A stretch of 23,604 bases of DNA from Defluviitaleaceae bacterium (GCA_009780445.1 WRAA01000003.1:1-23604); one strand, 5' to 3'. Positions 7,674 through 15,262 are shown, counted from the first letter of the stretch. Notes: generated by a model not told the origin, from the letters alone. Numbers and translations are program-made.

Positions 7674-7702
7674 TTGTCTAATCACTCTAAGTATAGTATA
7701 AT
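7674..7702 (+). promoter_or_regulatory. Sigma-A promoter for the HAD-hydG-hydF-hydE unit
   Basis: TTGTCT (7674-7679), a 17-base spacer and a perfect TATAAT (7697-7702) lie 56 bases before the HAD phosphatase start. This is the best vegetative promoter in the window and the only obvious one ahead of the hydrogenase maturation genes. The leader contains a short hairpin, CTTGG (7720-7724) paired with CCAAG (7733-7737), of unknown importance. Confidence 0.65.
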
Positions 7703-7758
7703 GGTGTAAATAATATGACCTTGGAAACGGTGCCAAGAGCGAGGGGATACTTACTAAT

Positions 7759-8571
7759 ATGGAAAAACACACATACAGGCTCGTAGCGTCCGATCTGGAC
7801 TCTACCTTGATAACGGAAGAGCTGCGGCTGCCGCAGGCAAACATCGACGCGGTGCGCAAAGCCAGAGCAAAGGGCTGCCACTTTGCCATATGCTCCGGGC
7901 GTTCCTCCGCTTCGATACTGCAGTATGAGGAACAGCTGGGATTGATGGAGCAAGGCTGCTACGGCATCAGCTTCAACGGCGGAATTGTATACGAGACACC
8001 AACGCGCAACAAGATCCGCGACATACGCCTGGGCAACGAACTGGCCCTGGAGATATCCGACGAGTTGCAGGACTTCGGCACAAACCCATGGATCTACGCG
8101 GGCGACATGCTCTACGTGGTGGACGACAACAAGTGGGTGAAGGAATATGTACGGCGCGTAAGGACAACATACACCCTGGTGGAATCGTTCAGAGAGATTG
8201 AGGACGAAGTGTCGAAGGTGATTGTCGTGGACAGCAACGAGCGGCTTCTTCAGCTGGAAGCCCGTTTTGCCGACCGTTTAGGCGGAAGGTACAACGGCTT
8301 TTTCAGCGCGGACTTCCTGTTCGAGTTTACGGCAAAGACAGCCACGAAGGGTTCGGCCTTACTGTATCTGGCCGAATACCTTGGCATACCCGCCGCCCAA
8401 ACAATCGGCATCGGCGACAACTTAAACGACGTACACATGATCCAGGCCGCCGGCCTCTCTGTGGCCGTAAAAAACGGCCGCCAAGAACTGAAGGACATGG
8501 CCGACTACGTAACAGAGCGCGACTGCGGCGAAGGCGCGGTGGCGGAAGTGCTTGAAAAATTTGTACTGTAA
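7759..8571 (+). CDS. Cof-type HAD-IIB family phosphatase
   Basis: Predicted Mg-dependent sugar-phosphate or other small-molecule phosphatase of the haloacid dehalogenase superfamily, in the cytoplasm. All four HAD motifs can be seen in the 270 residues: motif I SDLDSTL (nucleophile Asp12, acid Asp14), motif II CSGRS, motif III Lys in the ATKGSAL segment, and motif IV GIGDNLNDVHM. The large insertion between motifs II and III corresponds to the type IIB cap. Length is normal for Cof-like proteins. It is the first gene after the sigma-A promoter and sits 16 bases before hydG, so it is presumably co-transcribed with the hydrogenase maturation genes. Nothing in the sequence shows a functional link, and substrate is unpredictable in this family. 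Confidence 0.93.
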   Translation: MEKHTYRLVASDLDSTLITEELRLPQANIDAVRKARAKGCHFAICSGRSSASILQYEEQLGLMEQGCYGISFNGGIVYETPTRNKIRDIRLGNELALEISDELQDFGTNPWIYAGDMLYVVDDNKWVKEYVRRVRTTYTLVESFREIEDEVSKVIVVDSNERLLQLEARFADRLGGRYNGFFSADFLFEFTAKTATKGSALLYLAEYLGIPAAQTIGIGDNLNDVHMIQAAGLSVAVKNGRQELKDMADYVTERDCGEGAVAEVLEKFVL

Positions 8572-8587
8572 GCTGTATGGTGAAGAC

Positions 8588-9970
8588 ATGACTAAGAACT
8601 TTAACATAGACGAAAACTATATTTCCGGCCTGCTGGAACGCGGCAAGAACATCGGCGGCGACCATATCGGCAGGATTTTGTACCGCGCCGAGGCTCTGGC
8701 CGGGCTTAGCCACGCGGATGTGGCGGCACTGCTTTCCACGCGGGACGAAGGCCATTGGCAGAAGATCTTCGAGATCGCGGGAGACATAAAGCAGAGGGTC
8801 TACGGCGACAGGGTGGTGATGTTCGCCCCGCTGTACATCAGCGATTATTGCGTAAACGACTGTATATACTGCGGCTTCTGCGCGGAGAATCCGCGTGAGC
8901 GCAAGCGGCTTAGCATTGTGGAACTGCGCGGCGAGATCCGCGCGCTGGAGATGATGGGCCACAAGCGGCTGGCACTGGAAGCCGGTGAGGATCCTATCAA
9001 CTGTTCGCTGGACTATGTGCTGGAGTGCATTCGCGAGATCTACGGCATGAAGTTCGAGAGCGGGGAGATCCGCCGCGTGAACGTAAACATCGGCGCGAGC
9101 AGCGAAGAGGACTACCGAAGGCTGCACGCCGCGGGCATCGGCACCTACATCCTGTTCCAGGAAACATACCACAGGGCAAGCTACCGCCAAGTACACAGAT
9201 CGGGTCCAAAGGCGGACTATGACTACCACCTGACGGCCTTCGACAGGGCAATGCGCGCCGGCATTGACGATGTGGGCGGCGGCGTGTTGTTCGGCCTGTA
9301 TGACCATGCCTTTGAAGTCATGGGGCTGATGATGCACAACGAGCATCTCGACAGGCAGTACGGCGCGGGCTTCCACACCATATCCGTTCCGCGCCTGCGA
9401 AGTGCCTCCGGCAGTGTGGACACCATGTACCCCCACGCGGTTGACGACGAAACCTTCGCGCGGATCGTAGCCGTGCTGCGCCTTGCCGTGCCGTACACCG
9501 GTTTAATACTAAGCACGCGGGAATCGCCCGAGATGCGCAGGAGGCTGATAAGGCTGGGCGTATCGCAGGTGAGCGCGGGTTCGGAAACATCCGTGGGCGG
9601 CTACAATGCTACGGCGAAGGACGCGGAGCAGTTTAACACCGTGGACCGCCGGGGGATCGGCGAGGTTGCCAAGTGGCTGATGGACGAAGGTTTTGTGCCC
9701 AGCTTCTGCACGGCGTGTTACCGCCAAGGGCGCACCGGCGACAGGTTCCACGAGCTTGTGAAGGAAGGCAGGATCCGCGACGTATGCCTGCCGAACGCGA
9801 TGTTTACTCTGAAGGAATATGCTCTGGACTACGGCGACGCAAGCTTTATGGCAAAGGCCGACAAGCTGATATCCCGCAAACTGGAAGGCATCGACGATAC
9901 CACGCTTAGGGCGACAATTCGGGAAAACCTGCGGAGGCTGGAAAGCGGCGACCGCGACGTGTTCCTGTAA
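8588..9970 (+). CDS. hydG: [FeFe]-hydrogenase maturation radical SAM tyrosine lyase HydG
   Basis: HydG cleaves tyrosine to p-cresol and dehydroglycine and uses the latter to make the CO and cyanide ligands on an iron synthon for the hydrogenase H-cluster. The 460-residue product has the radical SAM cluster motif CVNDCIYC (Cys88, Cys92, Cys95; CX3CX2C) and the HydG-specific C-terminal auxiliary cluster motif CX2CX22C (Cys374, Cys377, Cys400), in the context CTACYRQGRTGDRF and later CLPNAMFTLKEYALDYG. This second motif separates HydG from ThiH. ATG at 8588 is preferred because a GGTGA box precedes it and the family N terminus starts here; an in-frame TTG at 8552 lies inside the HAD gene. hydF follows 22 bases later. 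Confidence 0.97.
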   Translation: MTKNFNIDENYISGLLERGKNIGGDHIGRILYRAEALAGLSHADVAALLSTRDEGHWQKIFEIAGDIKQRVYGDRVVMFAPLYISDYCVNDCIYCGFCAENPRERKRLSIVELRGEIRALEMMGHKRLALEAGEDPINCSLDYVLECIREIYGMKFESGEIRRVNVNIGASSEEDYRRLHAAGIGTYILFQETYHRASYRQVHRSGPKADYDYHLTAFDRAMRAGIDDVGGGVLFGLYDHAFEVMGLMMHNEHLDRQYGAGFHTISVPRLRSASGSVDTMYPHAVDDETFARIVAVLRLAVPYTGLILSTRESPEMRRRLIRLGVSQVSAGSETSVGGYNATAKDAEQFNTVDRRGIGEVAKWLMDEGFVPSFCTACYRQGRTGDRFHELVKEGRIRDVCLPNAMFTLKEYALDYGDASFMAKADKLISRKLEGIDDTTLRATIRENLRRLESGDRDVFL

Positions 9971-9992
9971 GAGGCCGCGCAAAGGAGAATAC

Positions 9993-11186
9993 ATGCACAC
10001 TACACCACGCGGAATGCGGCGGCACGTGGCCATATTCGGCGAGACAAACTCGGGCAAGTCGGCACTGTTTAACGCGGTGCTTGGCGCGGAGGCGGCCATA
10101 GTCTCCGACGTTTCCGGCACCACCACAGACCCCGTGGTGAAGCTGATGGAGCTTCTGCCGCACGGCCCCATAACCTTGATAGACACAGGCGGCCTGGGCG
10201 ACACGGGCAGCCTGGGGGAACAGCGTATGCGCCGCACGCGCGAGATCCTGGAGGGCATCGACTTCGCCCTGTATGCCATCGACGCGGCAAGCTTTAACGA
10301 AGAGGTCTACCACGACATGCGCTCGGCCTTCGAGCAGCAGCGCACCCCGCACATAGCCGTACTGACAAAGAAGGAAGAACAGCGGCTGGAACAGCTTGCC
10401 CTTCTCACGAAGAAGTACCGGAACACATGCGTTGTGTCCGTGTACGACCAAACCTCCATAGACGAGCTGAAACACCGCCTGTGCGAAGAACTGTCCCGCC
10501 TCGACACACCCTCACCCGACGGCGCGTTTGGCCTTGTGCCGCCCGGCGGCGTGGCCGTGGTTGTGGCGCCCATTGATTCCGCCGCGCCGTCAGGCCGGCT
10601 CATCCTGCCGCAGAACCGCTTCATACGCGACTGCCTGGACAACGGCGTAAGGGTCAACTGCACCACGCCGGAGTATCTGGAGGCCGTGCTGCGCGAATCC
10701 GCGCGGGTGGACATCGTAGTGACGGACTCACAGGCTTTCAAGGAAGTTGCGCAGATCATTCCTGACGACATGCCGCTTACGTCGTTCAGCGTGCTGGGCG
10801 CGTATGAAAAGGGAGACCTGGGCGAGTTTGTGCGCGGGATACAGGCCGTGAGCAGGCTTACGGACGGCGCGAAGATTCTTGTGGCCGAAGCCTGTACGCA
10901 CAACGCCACCCACGAGGACATCGCCCGTGTGAAGCTGCCCGCCCTGCTGGCCAAGCTAAGCGGCAAACAACTCACCTTCGAATACACGGCGGGGCGCGAC
11001 TTCCCCGCGCAGCCGGGCGATTTCGCCTTGGTGGTTCACTGCGGAAGCTGCAACCTGACGCGGCGGGAAACCTTGGCAAGGCTTGAACGCGCCGCACAGG
11101 CCGGCGTGCCGGTGACAAACTTCGGCGTATTGCTGGCGCACGGCGCGGGTATCCTGGGACGCGCCGTTGAACCCTTCGGCGTGTAG
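9993..11186 (+). CDS. hydF: [FeFe]-hydrogenase maturation scaffold GTPase HydF
   Basis: HydF receives the 2Fe subcluster precursor and transfers it to apo-hydrogenase. The 397 residues have an N-terminal GTPase domain with G1 GETNSGKS (16-23), a switch segment SGTTTDP and G3 DTGG, then a dimerisation domain, then the iron-sulfur domain with Cys301-x-His303, 45 residues, and His349-Cys350-x-x-Cys353, the HydF signature CxHX(44-53)HCxxC. The gene starts at ATG 9993 after AAAGGAG. An oddity is that the G4 position expected to read NKxD reads TKKE (in AVLTKKEEQ), and the G5 region SVYDQTSIDELK lacks the usual SA motif, so guanine specificity may be weakened. The next gene starts one base after the stop codon. 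Confidence 0.96.
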   Translation: MHTTPRGMRRHVAIFGETNSGKSALFNAVLGAEAAIVSDVSGTTTDPVVKLMELLPHGPITLIDTGGLGDTGSLGEQRMRRTREILEGIDFALYAIDAASFNEEVYHDMRSAFEQQRTPHIAVLTKKEEQRLEQLALLTKKYRNTCVVSVYDQTSIDELKHRLCEELSRLDTPSPDGAFGLVPPGGVAVVVAPIDSAAPSGRLILPQNRFIRDCLDNGVRVNCTTPEYLEAVLRESARVDIVVTDSQAFKEVAQIIPDDMPLTSFSVLGAYEKGDLGEFVRGIQAVSRLTDGAKILVAEACTHNATHEDIARVKLPALLAKLSGKQLTFEYTAGRDFPAQPGDFALVVHCGSCNLTRRETLARLERAAQAGVPVTNFGVLLAHGAGILGRAVEPFGV

Positions 11187-11187
11187 T

Positions 11188-11451
11188 ATGGACTACGCAG
11201 AGTATCCGGAAGCACACGCCCGCTGTACGCGTAACAGGCACAATCTTGCAAACTCCGCCCGCTGCGGGTGCTTCTACTGCCTGCGCATCTTCACCCCGCG
11301 CGAGATATATGATTGGTGCGACGAAGGCGAGACCGCGCTGTGTCCGTTTTGCGAAACAGACGCAGTTGTCTGCGAAACGCCGGATTGGCCGCTGAACGGC
11401 GGTGTGCTTGAAGAAATGCGCCGCCGCGCCTTCGAAGCGAGGACTGAATAA
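11188..11451 (+). CDS. Small Cys-rich zinc-ribbon-like protein within the hyd operon
   Basis: The 87-residue cytoplasmic protein has two CxxC knuckles, Cys28-x-x-Cys31 (CFYC) and Cys52-x-x-Cys55 (CPFC), with WCDEGETAL between them, plus extra Cys at 13, 26, 44 and 62. The layout CFYCLRIFTP...EIYDW...GETALCPFC resembles a widespread, poorly characterised family of small cytoplasmic proteins in anaerobes whose role I cannot name. A zinc ribbon is the simplest reading; an iron-sulfur site is possible. ATG at 11188 begins one base after the hydF stop, without its own strong ribosome binding site, suggesting coupling to hydF; hydE follows after 25 bases. Its place between two maturases hints at a role in hydrogenase biogenesis, but this is inference. 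Confidence 0.85.
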   Translation: MDYAEYPEAHARCTRNRHNLANSARCGCFYCLRIFTPREIYDWCDEGETALCPFCETDAVVCETPDWPLNGGVLEEMRRRAFEARTE

Positions 11452-11476
11452 GCTGCGACTAAATGAGGTAACAACG

Positions 11477-12514
11477 ATGCGAGATTACAACATATCGGAA
11501 TGTTCGCACGGCGAACTGACATCCATCATAGAGGCAAACTTTGCGTCGCCTGATCCGTATCTGTTCGCGCTTGCGCGGAAGCAGTCGCTGAAGTTTTACG
11601 GCGGGCGCGTGTTCATCCGCGGCTTGGTGGAGGTCAGCAACTATTGCCGCCGCGGGTGCCTCTACTGCGGCATAAACCGCGACAATACGGAGCTTACGCG
11701 CTACCGCCTCACGCCGGAGCAGATTCTGGAGTGTTTCGCGCAGGGGCACGGCCTTGGTCTGCGCTCCTTCGTGATGCAGGGCGGCGAGGATCCCGGTTTC
11801 CCCGACGAGGTTATGACGGACATCATCCGCGAGTTCCGCCGCCGCTTTGCCGATTCCGCCCTCACCCTGTCCCTTGGCGAAAAAAGCGCGGACACCTACC
11901 GCGCCTTCCACGAAGCCGGGGCGGACAGATACCTTCTGCGGCACGAAACGGCCACCAAGACCCACTACGACTGCCTGCACCCCGCGGACATGGACTTCGA
12001 CGAGCGCGTGCGCTGTCTCTACACCCTTAAAGACGCGGGCTTCCAGACCGGCGCGGGATTCATGGTGGGTTCGCCCTTCCAGACCATTAACGATCTGGCG
12101 CGGGATCTGCTGTTCCTGAAAGAGCTGGACCCGCACATGGTGGGGCTTGGGCCGTTTATCGCGCAGAAGGACACCCCCTTTGCGGACTATCCTTCCGGCG
12201 GCGCGGCGTTGTCCCTGGTGATGCTGGCGCTGACGCGGCTTATGCTGCCCAAGGCGATGCTGCCCGCCACCACGGCTCTGGCCACGGTGCTTGGCGGCGA
12301 CCGTAAGCCTATGTTCGACGCCGGCGCGAACGTGGTCATGCCGAACATATCGCCGCCGGAAACGCGCGGGCTGTACGCCCTGTACAACGGCAAGCTCTCC
12401 GCCGGCGCGGAATCCGCCGAAGGCCTTGCCGCTCTGGCCGCACAGATACGCGAAGCGGGCTACACCCCGGACTTTTCCCGCGGCGACCACGTAACGGAAG
12501 CGCGAAAACACTAA
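11477..12514 (+). CDS. hydE: [FeFe]-hydrogenase maturation radical SAM protein HydE
   Basis: HydE is the radical SAM enzyme that acts on the HydG product on the way to the bridging dithiomethylamine ligand of the H-cluster. The 345 residues show the cluster motif CRRGCLYC (Cys57, Cys61, Cys64; CX3CX2C), the family context VEVSNYCRRGC followed by GINRDN, QGGEDPGF, a GEKS-containing segment, LLRHETA, and GAGFMVGSPFQT, and the C-terminal ANVVMPNISP with YNGKLSAG. The optional second C-terminal Cys cluster of some HydE proteins is absent, as in other family members; it is not needed for function. ATG at 11477 follows TGAGGTAACAACG. It is the last maturase gene; its TAA stop overlaps the -35 of the next promoter. 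Confidence 0.96.
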   Translation: MRDYNISECSHGELTSIIEANFASPDPYLFALARKQSLKFYGGRVFIRGLVEVSNYCRRGCLYCGINRDNTELTRYRLTPEQILECFAQGHGLGLRSFVMQGGEDPGFPDEVMTDIIREFRRRFADSALTLSLGEKSADTYRAFHEAGADRYLLRHETATKTHYDCLHPADMDFDERVRCLYTLKDAGFQTGAGFMVGSPFQTINDLARDLLFLKELDPHMVGLGPFIAQKDTPFADYPSGGAALSLVMLALTRLMLPKAMLPATTALATVLGGDRKPMFDAGANVVMPNISPPETRGLYALYNGKLSAGAESAEGLAALAAQIREAGYTPDFSRGDHVTEARKH

Positions 12515-12542
12515 TTGACACACGGCATTGTGCCGATATACA
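12511..12542 (+). promoter_or_regulatory. Sigma-28/SigD-like promoter upstream of yjfB, overlapping a sigma-A-like one
   Basis: CTAAT (12511-12515), a 16-base spacer and GCCGATAT (12532-12539) continuing as AC match the flagellar sigma-28 pattern, with an exact -10 octamer. A sigma-A-like TTGACA (12515-12520), 16 bases, TATACA (12537-12542) overlaps it. The spacer holds a dyad CGGCA-TTG-TGCCG (12523-12535). The -35 overlaps the hydE stop codon. The gene it would drive belongs to a family linked to motility, and SigD control of Bacillus subtilis yjfB is reported as I recall, so the flagellar reading is attractive. Confidence 0.65.
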
Positions 12543-12581
12543 CTTATTAAGGATATCACGGAACACGGAAGGAGCAGCACC

Positions 12582-12749
12582 ATGGACATCGCAAAACTCT
12601 CGATGCAGATGGCGCAGGCGGATATCGCCCAACAGCTTAGTATCGGCATGATGCAACGCGCCATCGAAGCGGCGGAGACAAACGGAGACATGCTGGCCGA
12701 CATGCTGGACAGCATACCCGACGGAAGCACATTCAGCGCGAAGGTTTAG
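12582..12749 (+). CDS. yjfB: YjfB family putative motility protein
   Basis: The 55-residue product matches the YjfB family of small putative motility proteins: a start of the form MDIAKLSMQMAQADI, a Gln-rich helix continuing to QQLSIGMMQRAIEAA, then DMLADMLDSIPDG and a short C-terminal tail ending in KV. It is predicted to be one or two helices with no membrane segment. The ATG at 12582 has a strong GGAAGGAG (12567-12574). The biochemical role of the family is unknown. The promoter upstream has a sigma-28-like -10, which supports a flagellar regulon link. Its TAG stop lies inside the left arm of a perfect inverted repeat (12744-12798). Confidence 0.88.
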   Translation: MDIAKLSMQMAQADIAQQLSIGMMQRAIEAAETNGDMLADMLDSIPDGSTFSAKV

Positions 12750-12798
12750 GGCGTGTTTGAAAACCCCATTCCGGCGGGTTTTCAAACACGCCCTAAAC
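12744..12798. repeat. Perfect 23-bp inverted repeat with 9-base loop, element-end-like
   Basis: Left arm 12744-12766 and right arm 12776-12798 are perfect reverse complements (GTTTAGGGCGTGTTTGAAAA followed by CCC in the left arm). The 20-mer TAGGGCGTGTTTGAAAACCC (12747-12766) recurs at 23542-23561 at the window's right edge, and similarity continues through the loop region. No T-tract follows the stem on the plus strand, so it is not a canonical intrinsic terminator, although such a strong hairpin may still impede transcription between yjfB and malQ. It could be a tiny MITE-like element or the fused ends of an insertion sequence. Confidence 0.85.
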
Positions 12799-12824
12799 AC
12801 TACGCGTAACCGGGGAGGTCAAGG

Positions 12825-14435
12825 ATGAAGTTGAATGGCTATAAGCGTTGCGCAGGTATAATACTGCACCCCACAAGTCTGCCGACACCCTACGGAATCG
12901 GCGACATAGGCACGGCCGCACACGGATTCCTTGACTTCCTGCACAGCGCGGGTATGTCGTACTGGCAGATTCTGCCGCTTGGCCCCACGGGCTGCGGCGA
13001 TTCTCCCTACCAATCCTATTCCGCCTTTGCGGCTAACCCCCTGCTGATCAGCCCGGACGGCCTCTTGGCCGAAGGTTTTATCACGCAGGAAGATCAACAC
13101 GCCGCAATGTGCGGCCGAAGCGACCGCGTGGACTACGATGCCGTGCGCGAGGGCAAGACCGCCCTGCTCCGCAAGGCCTATGCCAACTTTTCGGCCGACA
13201 GGCCAGACTACGCGGCCTTTGCGCGGGAAAACGCCTACTGGCTGGACGACTACGCGCTCTACACGGCTCTGCGCGGCCATTTCGCCCAAGTGCGCAAGCA
13301 CAGCAAGAGAGCGGACGACTATCTCTGCTACTACACGCGTTTCTCCGAGATGTTGTCCTACGAGGACATCCAGGGGCAGTACGAAGGCGCGGTCTGGACT
13401 TCATGGCCGCAGGACATCCGGGAGCGTGAAGAGACTGCGGTAACGCGTTATACGCGGGAGCTTGCCGGCGAGATCACATACGTTAAGTTCGAGCAGTACC
13501 TCTTCCATTCGCAGTGGAAGCGGCTGCACGAGCGGGCGCGGGAGCTTGGCATATCCATCGTGGGCGACATGCCCATCTTTGTGTCGATGGATTCCGCCGA
13601 CGTGTGGGCGCACCCCAAGCTGTTCGACATCGGCACATGCGGCGTACCAAATGCCGTGGCGGGTGTTCCGCCGGACTATTTCAGCAGCACAGGCCAGCTC
13701 TGGGGCAACCCGCTCTACAACTGGGGGCAGAACGAGCTGACGGACTATGTTTGGTGGACACAACGCATGAAGAAGGCCTTCGAGGACTGCGACGTTCTGC
13801 GCATAGACCACTTCCGCGGCTTTGAAAGCTATTGGCGCGTGCCATACGGCGCGGAGACCGCAATACACGGCAAATGGGTGCCCGGCCCCGGCGCCGCTCT
13901 ATTTAACGCGGCGGAGCGCGAGCTTGGGCGTTTGTCCATTATCGCGGAGGATCTCGGCGTTATCACGCCGGAGGTGACTGCCCTGCGCGAAAGCCTGGGA
14001 TACCCGGGCATGGCGGTGCTGCAGTTCGCCTTCGACAGCGACGCGGCCAACACCTACCTTCCCCACAATTACGATACATCGGCCATCGTGGCATATACGG
14101 GAACACACGACAACGACACATCCCGCGGGTGGTACGAATCCGCGCCCGAAACAACCCGCGACCGCTTCCGCCGGTACCTAAACGTTTCCGGCGACGACGC
14201 GGCGTGGGACATGATCCGCCTTGCCTTCGGCTCCGTGGCCTCTGTGGCGATAGTGCCTCTGCAAGACGTATGCGGCCTTGCAAGCCACGCCCGCATGAAC
14301 ACTCCTGGCATCGCAAGCGGCAACTGGCACTTCAGATGCACGCCCGAAATGCTTGCCCCGCAGTGGGCGGAGGGTCTGCGCTACCTGGCGGGCATCTACA
14401 ACAGGCTGCCGGCGCGGCCGGACAGCGAAGGGTGA
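12825..14435 (+). CDS. malQ: 4-alpha-glucanotransferase (amylomaltase, GH77)
   Basis: Transfers 1,4-alpha-glucan chains between maltodextrins in the cytoplasm, part of maltose/maltodextrin or glycogen breakdown. The 536 residues fit the bacterial amylomaltase type. Visible are the N-terminal GIILHPTSLPTPYGIGDIG, a WQILPLGPTG segment, SPYQSYSAFAANPLLI, the nucleophile Asp328 in LRIDHFRGF, acid/base Glu375 in IIAEDLG and Asp429 in THDNDT. The spacing 328/375/429 agrees well with known GH77 triads. ATG at 12825 has GGGGAGG six bases upstream. It is separated from yjfB by the 23-bp inverted repeat and has no obvious promoter of its own. proB starts 4 bases after its stop codon, so it heads or joins the proline operon, an unusual pairing. 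Confidence 0.96.
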   Translation: MKLNGYKRCAGIILHPTSLPTPYGIGDIGTAAHGFLDFLHSAGMSYWQILPLGPTGCGDSPYQSYSAFAANPLLISPDGLLAEGFITQEDQHAAMCGRSDRVDYDAVREGKTALLRKAYANFSADRPDYAAFARENAYWLDDYALYTALRGHFAQVRKHSKRADDYLCYYTRFSEMLSYEDIQGQYEGAVWTSWPQDIREREETAVTRYTRELAGEITYVKFEQYLFHSQWKRLHERARELGISIVGDMPIFVSMDSADVWAHPKLFDIGTCGVPNAVAGVPPDYFSSTGQLWGNPLYNWGQNELTDYVWWTQRMKKAFEDCDVLRIDHFRGFESYWRVPYGAETAIHGKWVPGPGAALFNAAERELGRLSIIAEDLGVITPEVTALRESLGYPGMAVLQFAFDSDAANTYLPHNYDTSAIVAYTGTHDNDTSRGWYESAPETTRDRFRRYLNVSGDDAAWDMIRLAFGSVASVAIVPLQDVCGLASHARMNTPGIASGNWHFRCTPEMLAPQWAEGLRYLAGIYNRLPARPDSEG

Positions 14436-14439
14436 TACC

Positions 14440-15261
14440 ATGGTTCTATCTCCGGCGCGTTCGCGCTTAACTGAACACCGGCGGGTAGTGGTGAAGGTCG
14501 GCACTACCTCGCTTACATATGCCAACGGGCGGCTGAATCTGCAAAAGTTCGAGGCGATATGCCGGGTGCTGTCGGATCTGTGCAACCAGGGGCGTGAGAT
14601 GATCTTGGTGACAAGCGGTGCGATCGCCGTGGGCGCGGACACCCTGGGGCTTAACGAACGCCCGCGGGATATCAAGGGCAAGCAGGCCGCGTCGGCAGTG
14701 GGCCAGGCAATGCTTATGCAGATGTACCGGCAGTTCTTCTCGCTCTACAACCGCCGCACCGCGCAGATACTGCTGACGCAGGACGTGCTGGACGTGGACA
14801 TCCGCAAGACCAACGCCCGCAACACCTTTAACGCGCTTATGTCTATGGGCGTGGTGCCGGTGGTAAACGCCAACGACACCATCGCCACGGAAGAACTGGA
14901 TGACATCAGCGACAACGACAGGCTTTCGGCGCATGTCGCCGTGATCTCGCAGAGCAGTCTGCTGATAATGCTATCCGACATAGAGGGGCTGTATAACGCA
15001 GACCCGCGGACAACTCCCGGGGCGTCCGTATTCCGCGATCTTTACGGCATCACGCCGGAGGTAGAGGCGGCGGCCGGCGGCGCGGGTTCCGCCCTTGGCA
15101 CGGGCGGCATGTCCACGAAGATACAGGCGGCGCGTATCGCCATGGGCGAAGGCATCGACTGCGCCATAGCCTCCGGCGACGACCCCGCCGTGCTGTGGAA
15201 GCTCCTGGCCGGCGAATCTGTCGGCACGGTGTTCAGCACATTCCAGCAAGGAGGAGCGTAG
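14440..15261 (+). CDS. proB: Glutamate 5-kinase
   Basis: Phosphorylates glutamate to gamma-glutamyl phosphate, the first step of proline synthesis. The 273 residues contain only the amino-acid kinase domain: VVVKVGTTSL, LVTSGAIAVGAD, KGKQAASAVGQAML, VVNANDTIATEEL, DNDRLSAHVA, LSDIEGLYNADPR, and GTGGMSTKIQAARIA with the following ASG segment. The C-terminal PUA domain of the E. coli enzyme is missing, a form common in Firmicutes. ATG at 14440 is chosen because AAGGGTGA lies just upstream; the frame is open further upstream but only inside malQ. proA starts one base after its stop codon. Feedback inhibition by proline is known for the family; nothing in the sequence shows transcriptional control. 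Confidence 0.96.
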   Translation: MVLSPARSRLTEHRRVVVKVGTTSLTYANGRLNLQKFEAICRVLSDLCNQGREMILVTSGAIAVGADTLGLNERPRDIKGKQAASAVGQAMLMQMYRQFFSLYNRRTAQILLTQDVLDVDIRKTNARNTFNALMSMGVVPVVNANDTIATEELDDISDNDRLSAHVAVISQSSLLIMLSDIEGLYNADPRTTPGASVFRDLYGITPEVEAAAGGAGSALGTGGMSTKIQAARIAMGEGIDCAIASGDDPAVLWKLLAGESVGTVFSTFQQGGA

Positions 15262-15262
15262 C

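Noticed and set aside
7720..7737. Riboswitch or attenuator in the leader of the HAD-hyd unit
   Set aside because: Only a 5-bp hairpin is visible and no known riboswitch core can be recognised in a leader this short.
8552..8587. Earlier TTG start for hydG inside the HAD phosphatase gene
   Set aside because: No ribosome binding site, and the extra residues are not part of the family; ATG at 8588 has a GGTGA box.
12744..12798. Standard intrinsic terminator of yjfB
   Set aside because: The stem is strong but there is no T-tract after it on the plus strand; a repeat or element end is the better description, though some effect on transcription is possible.
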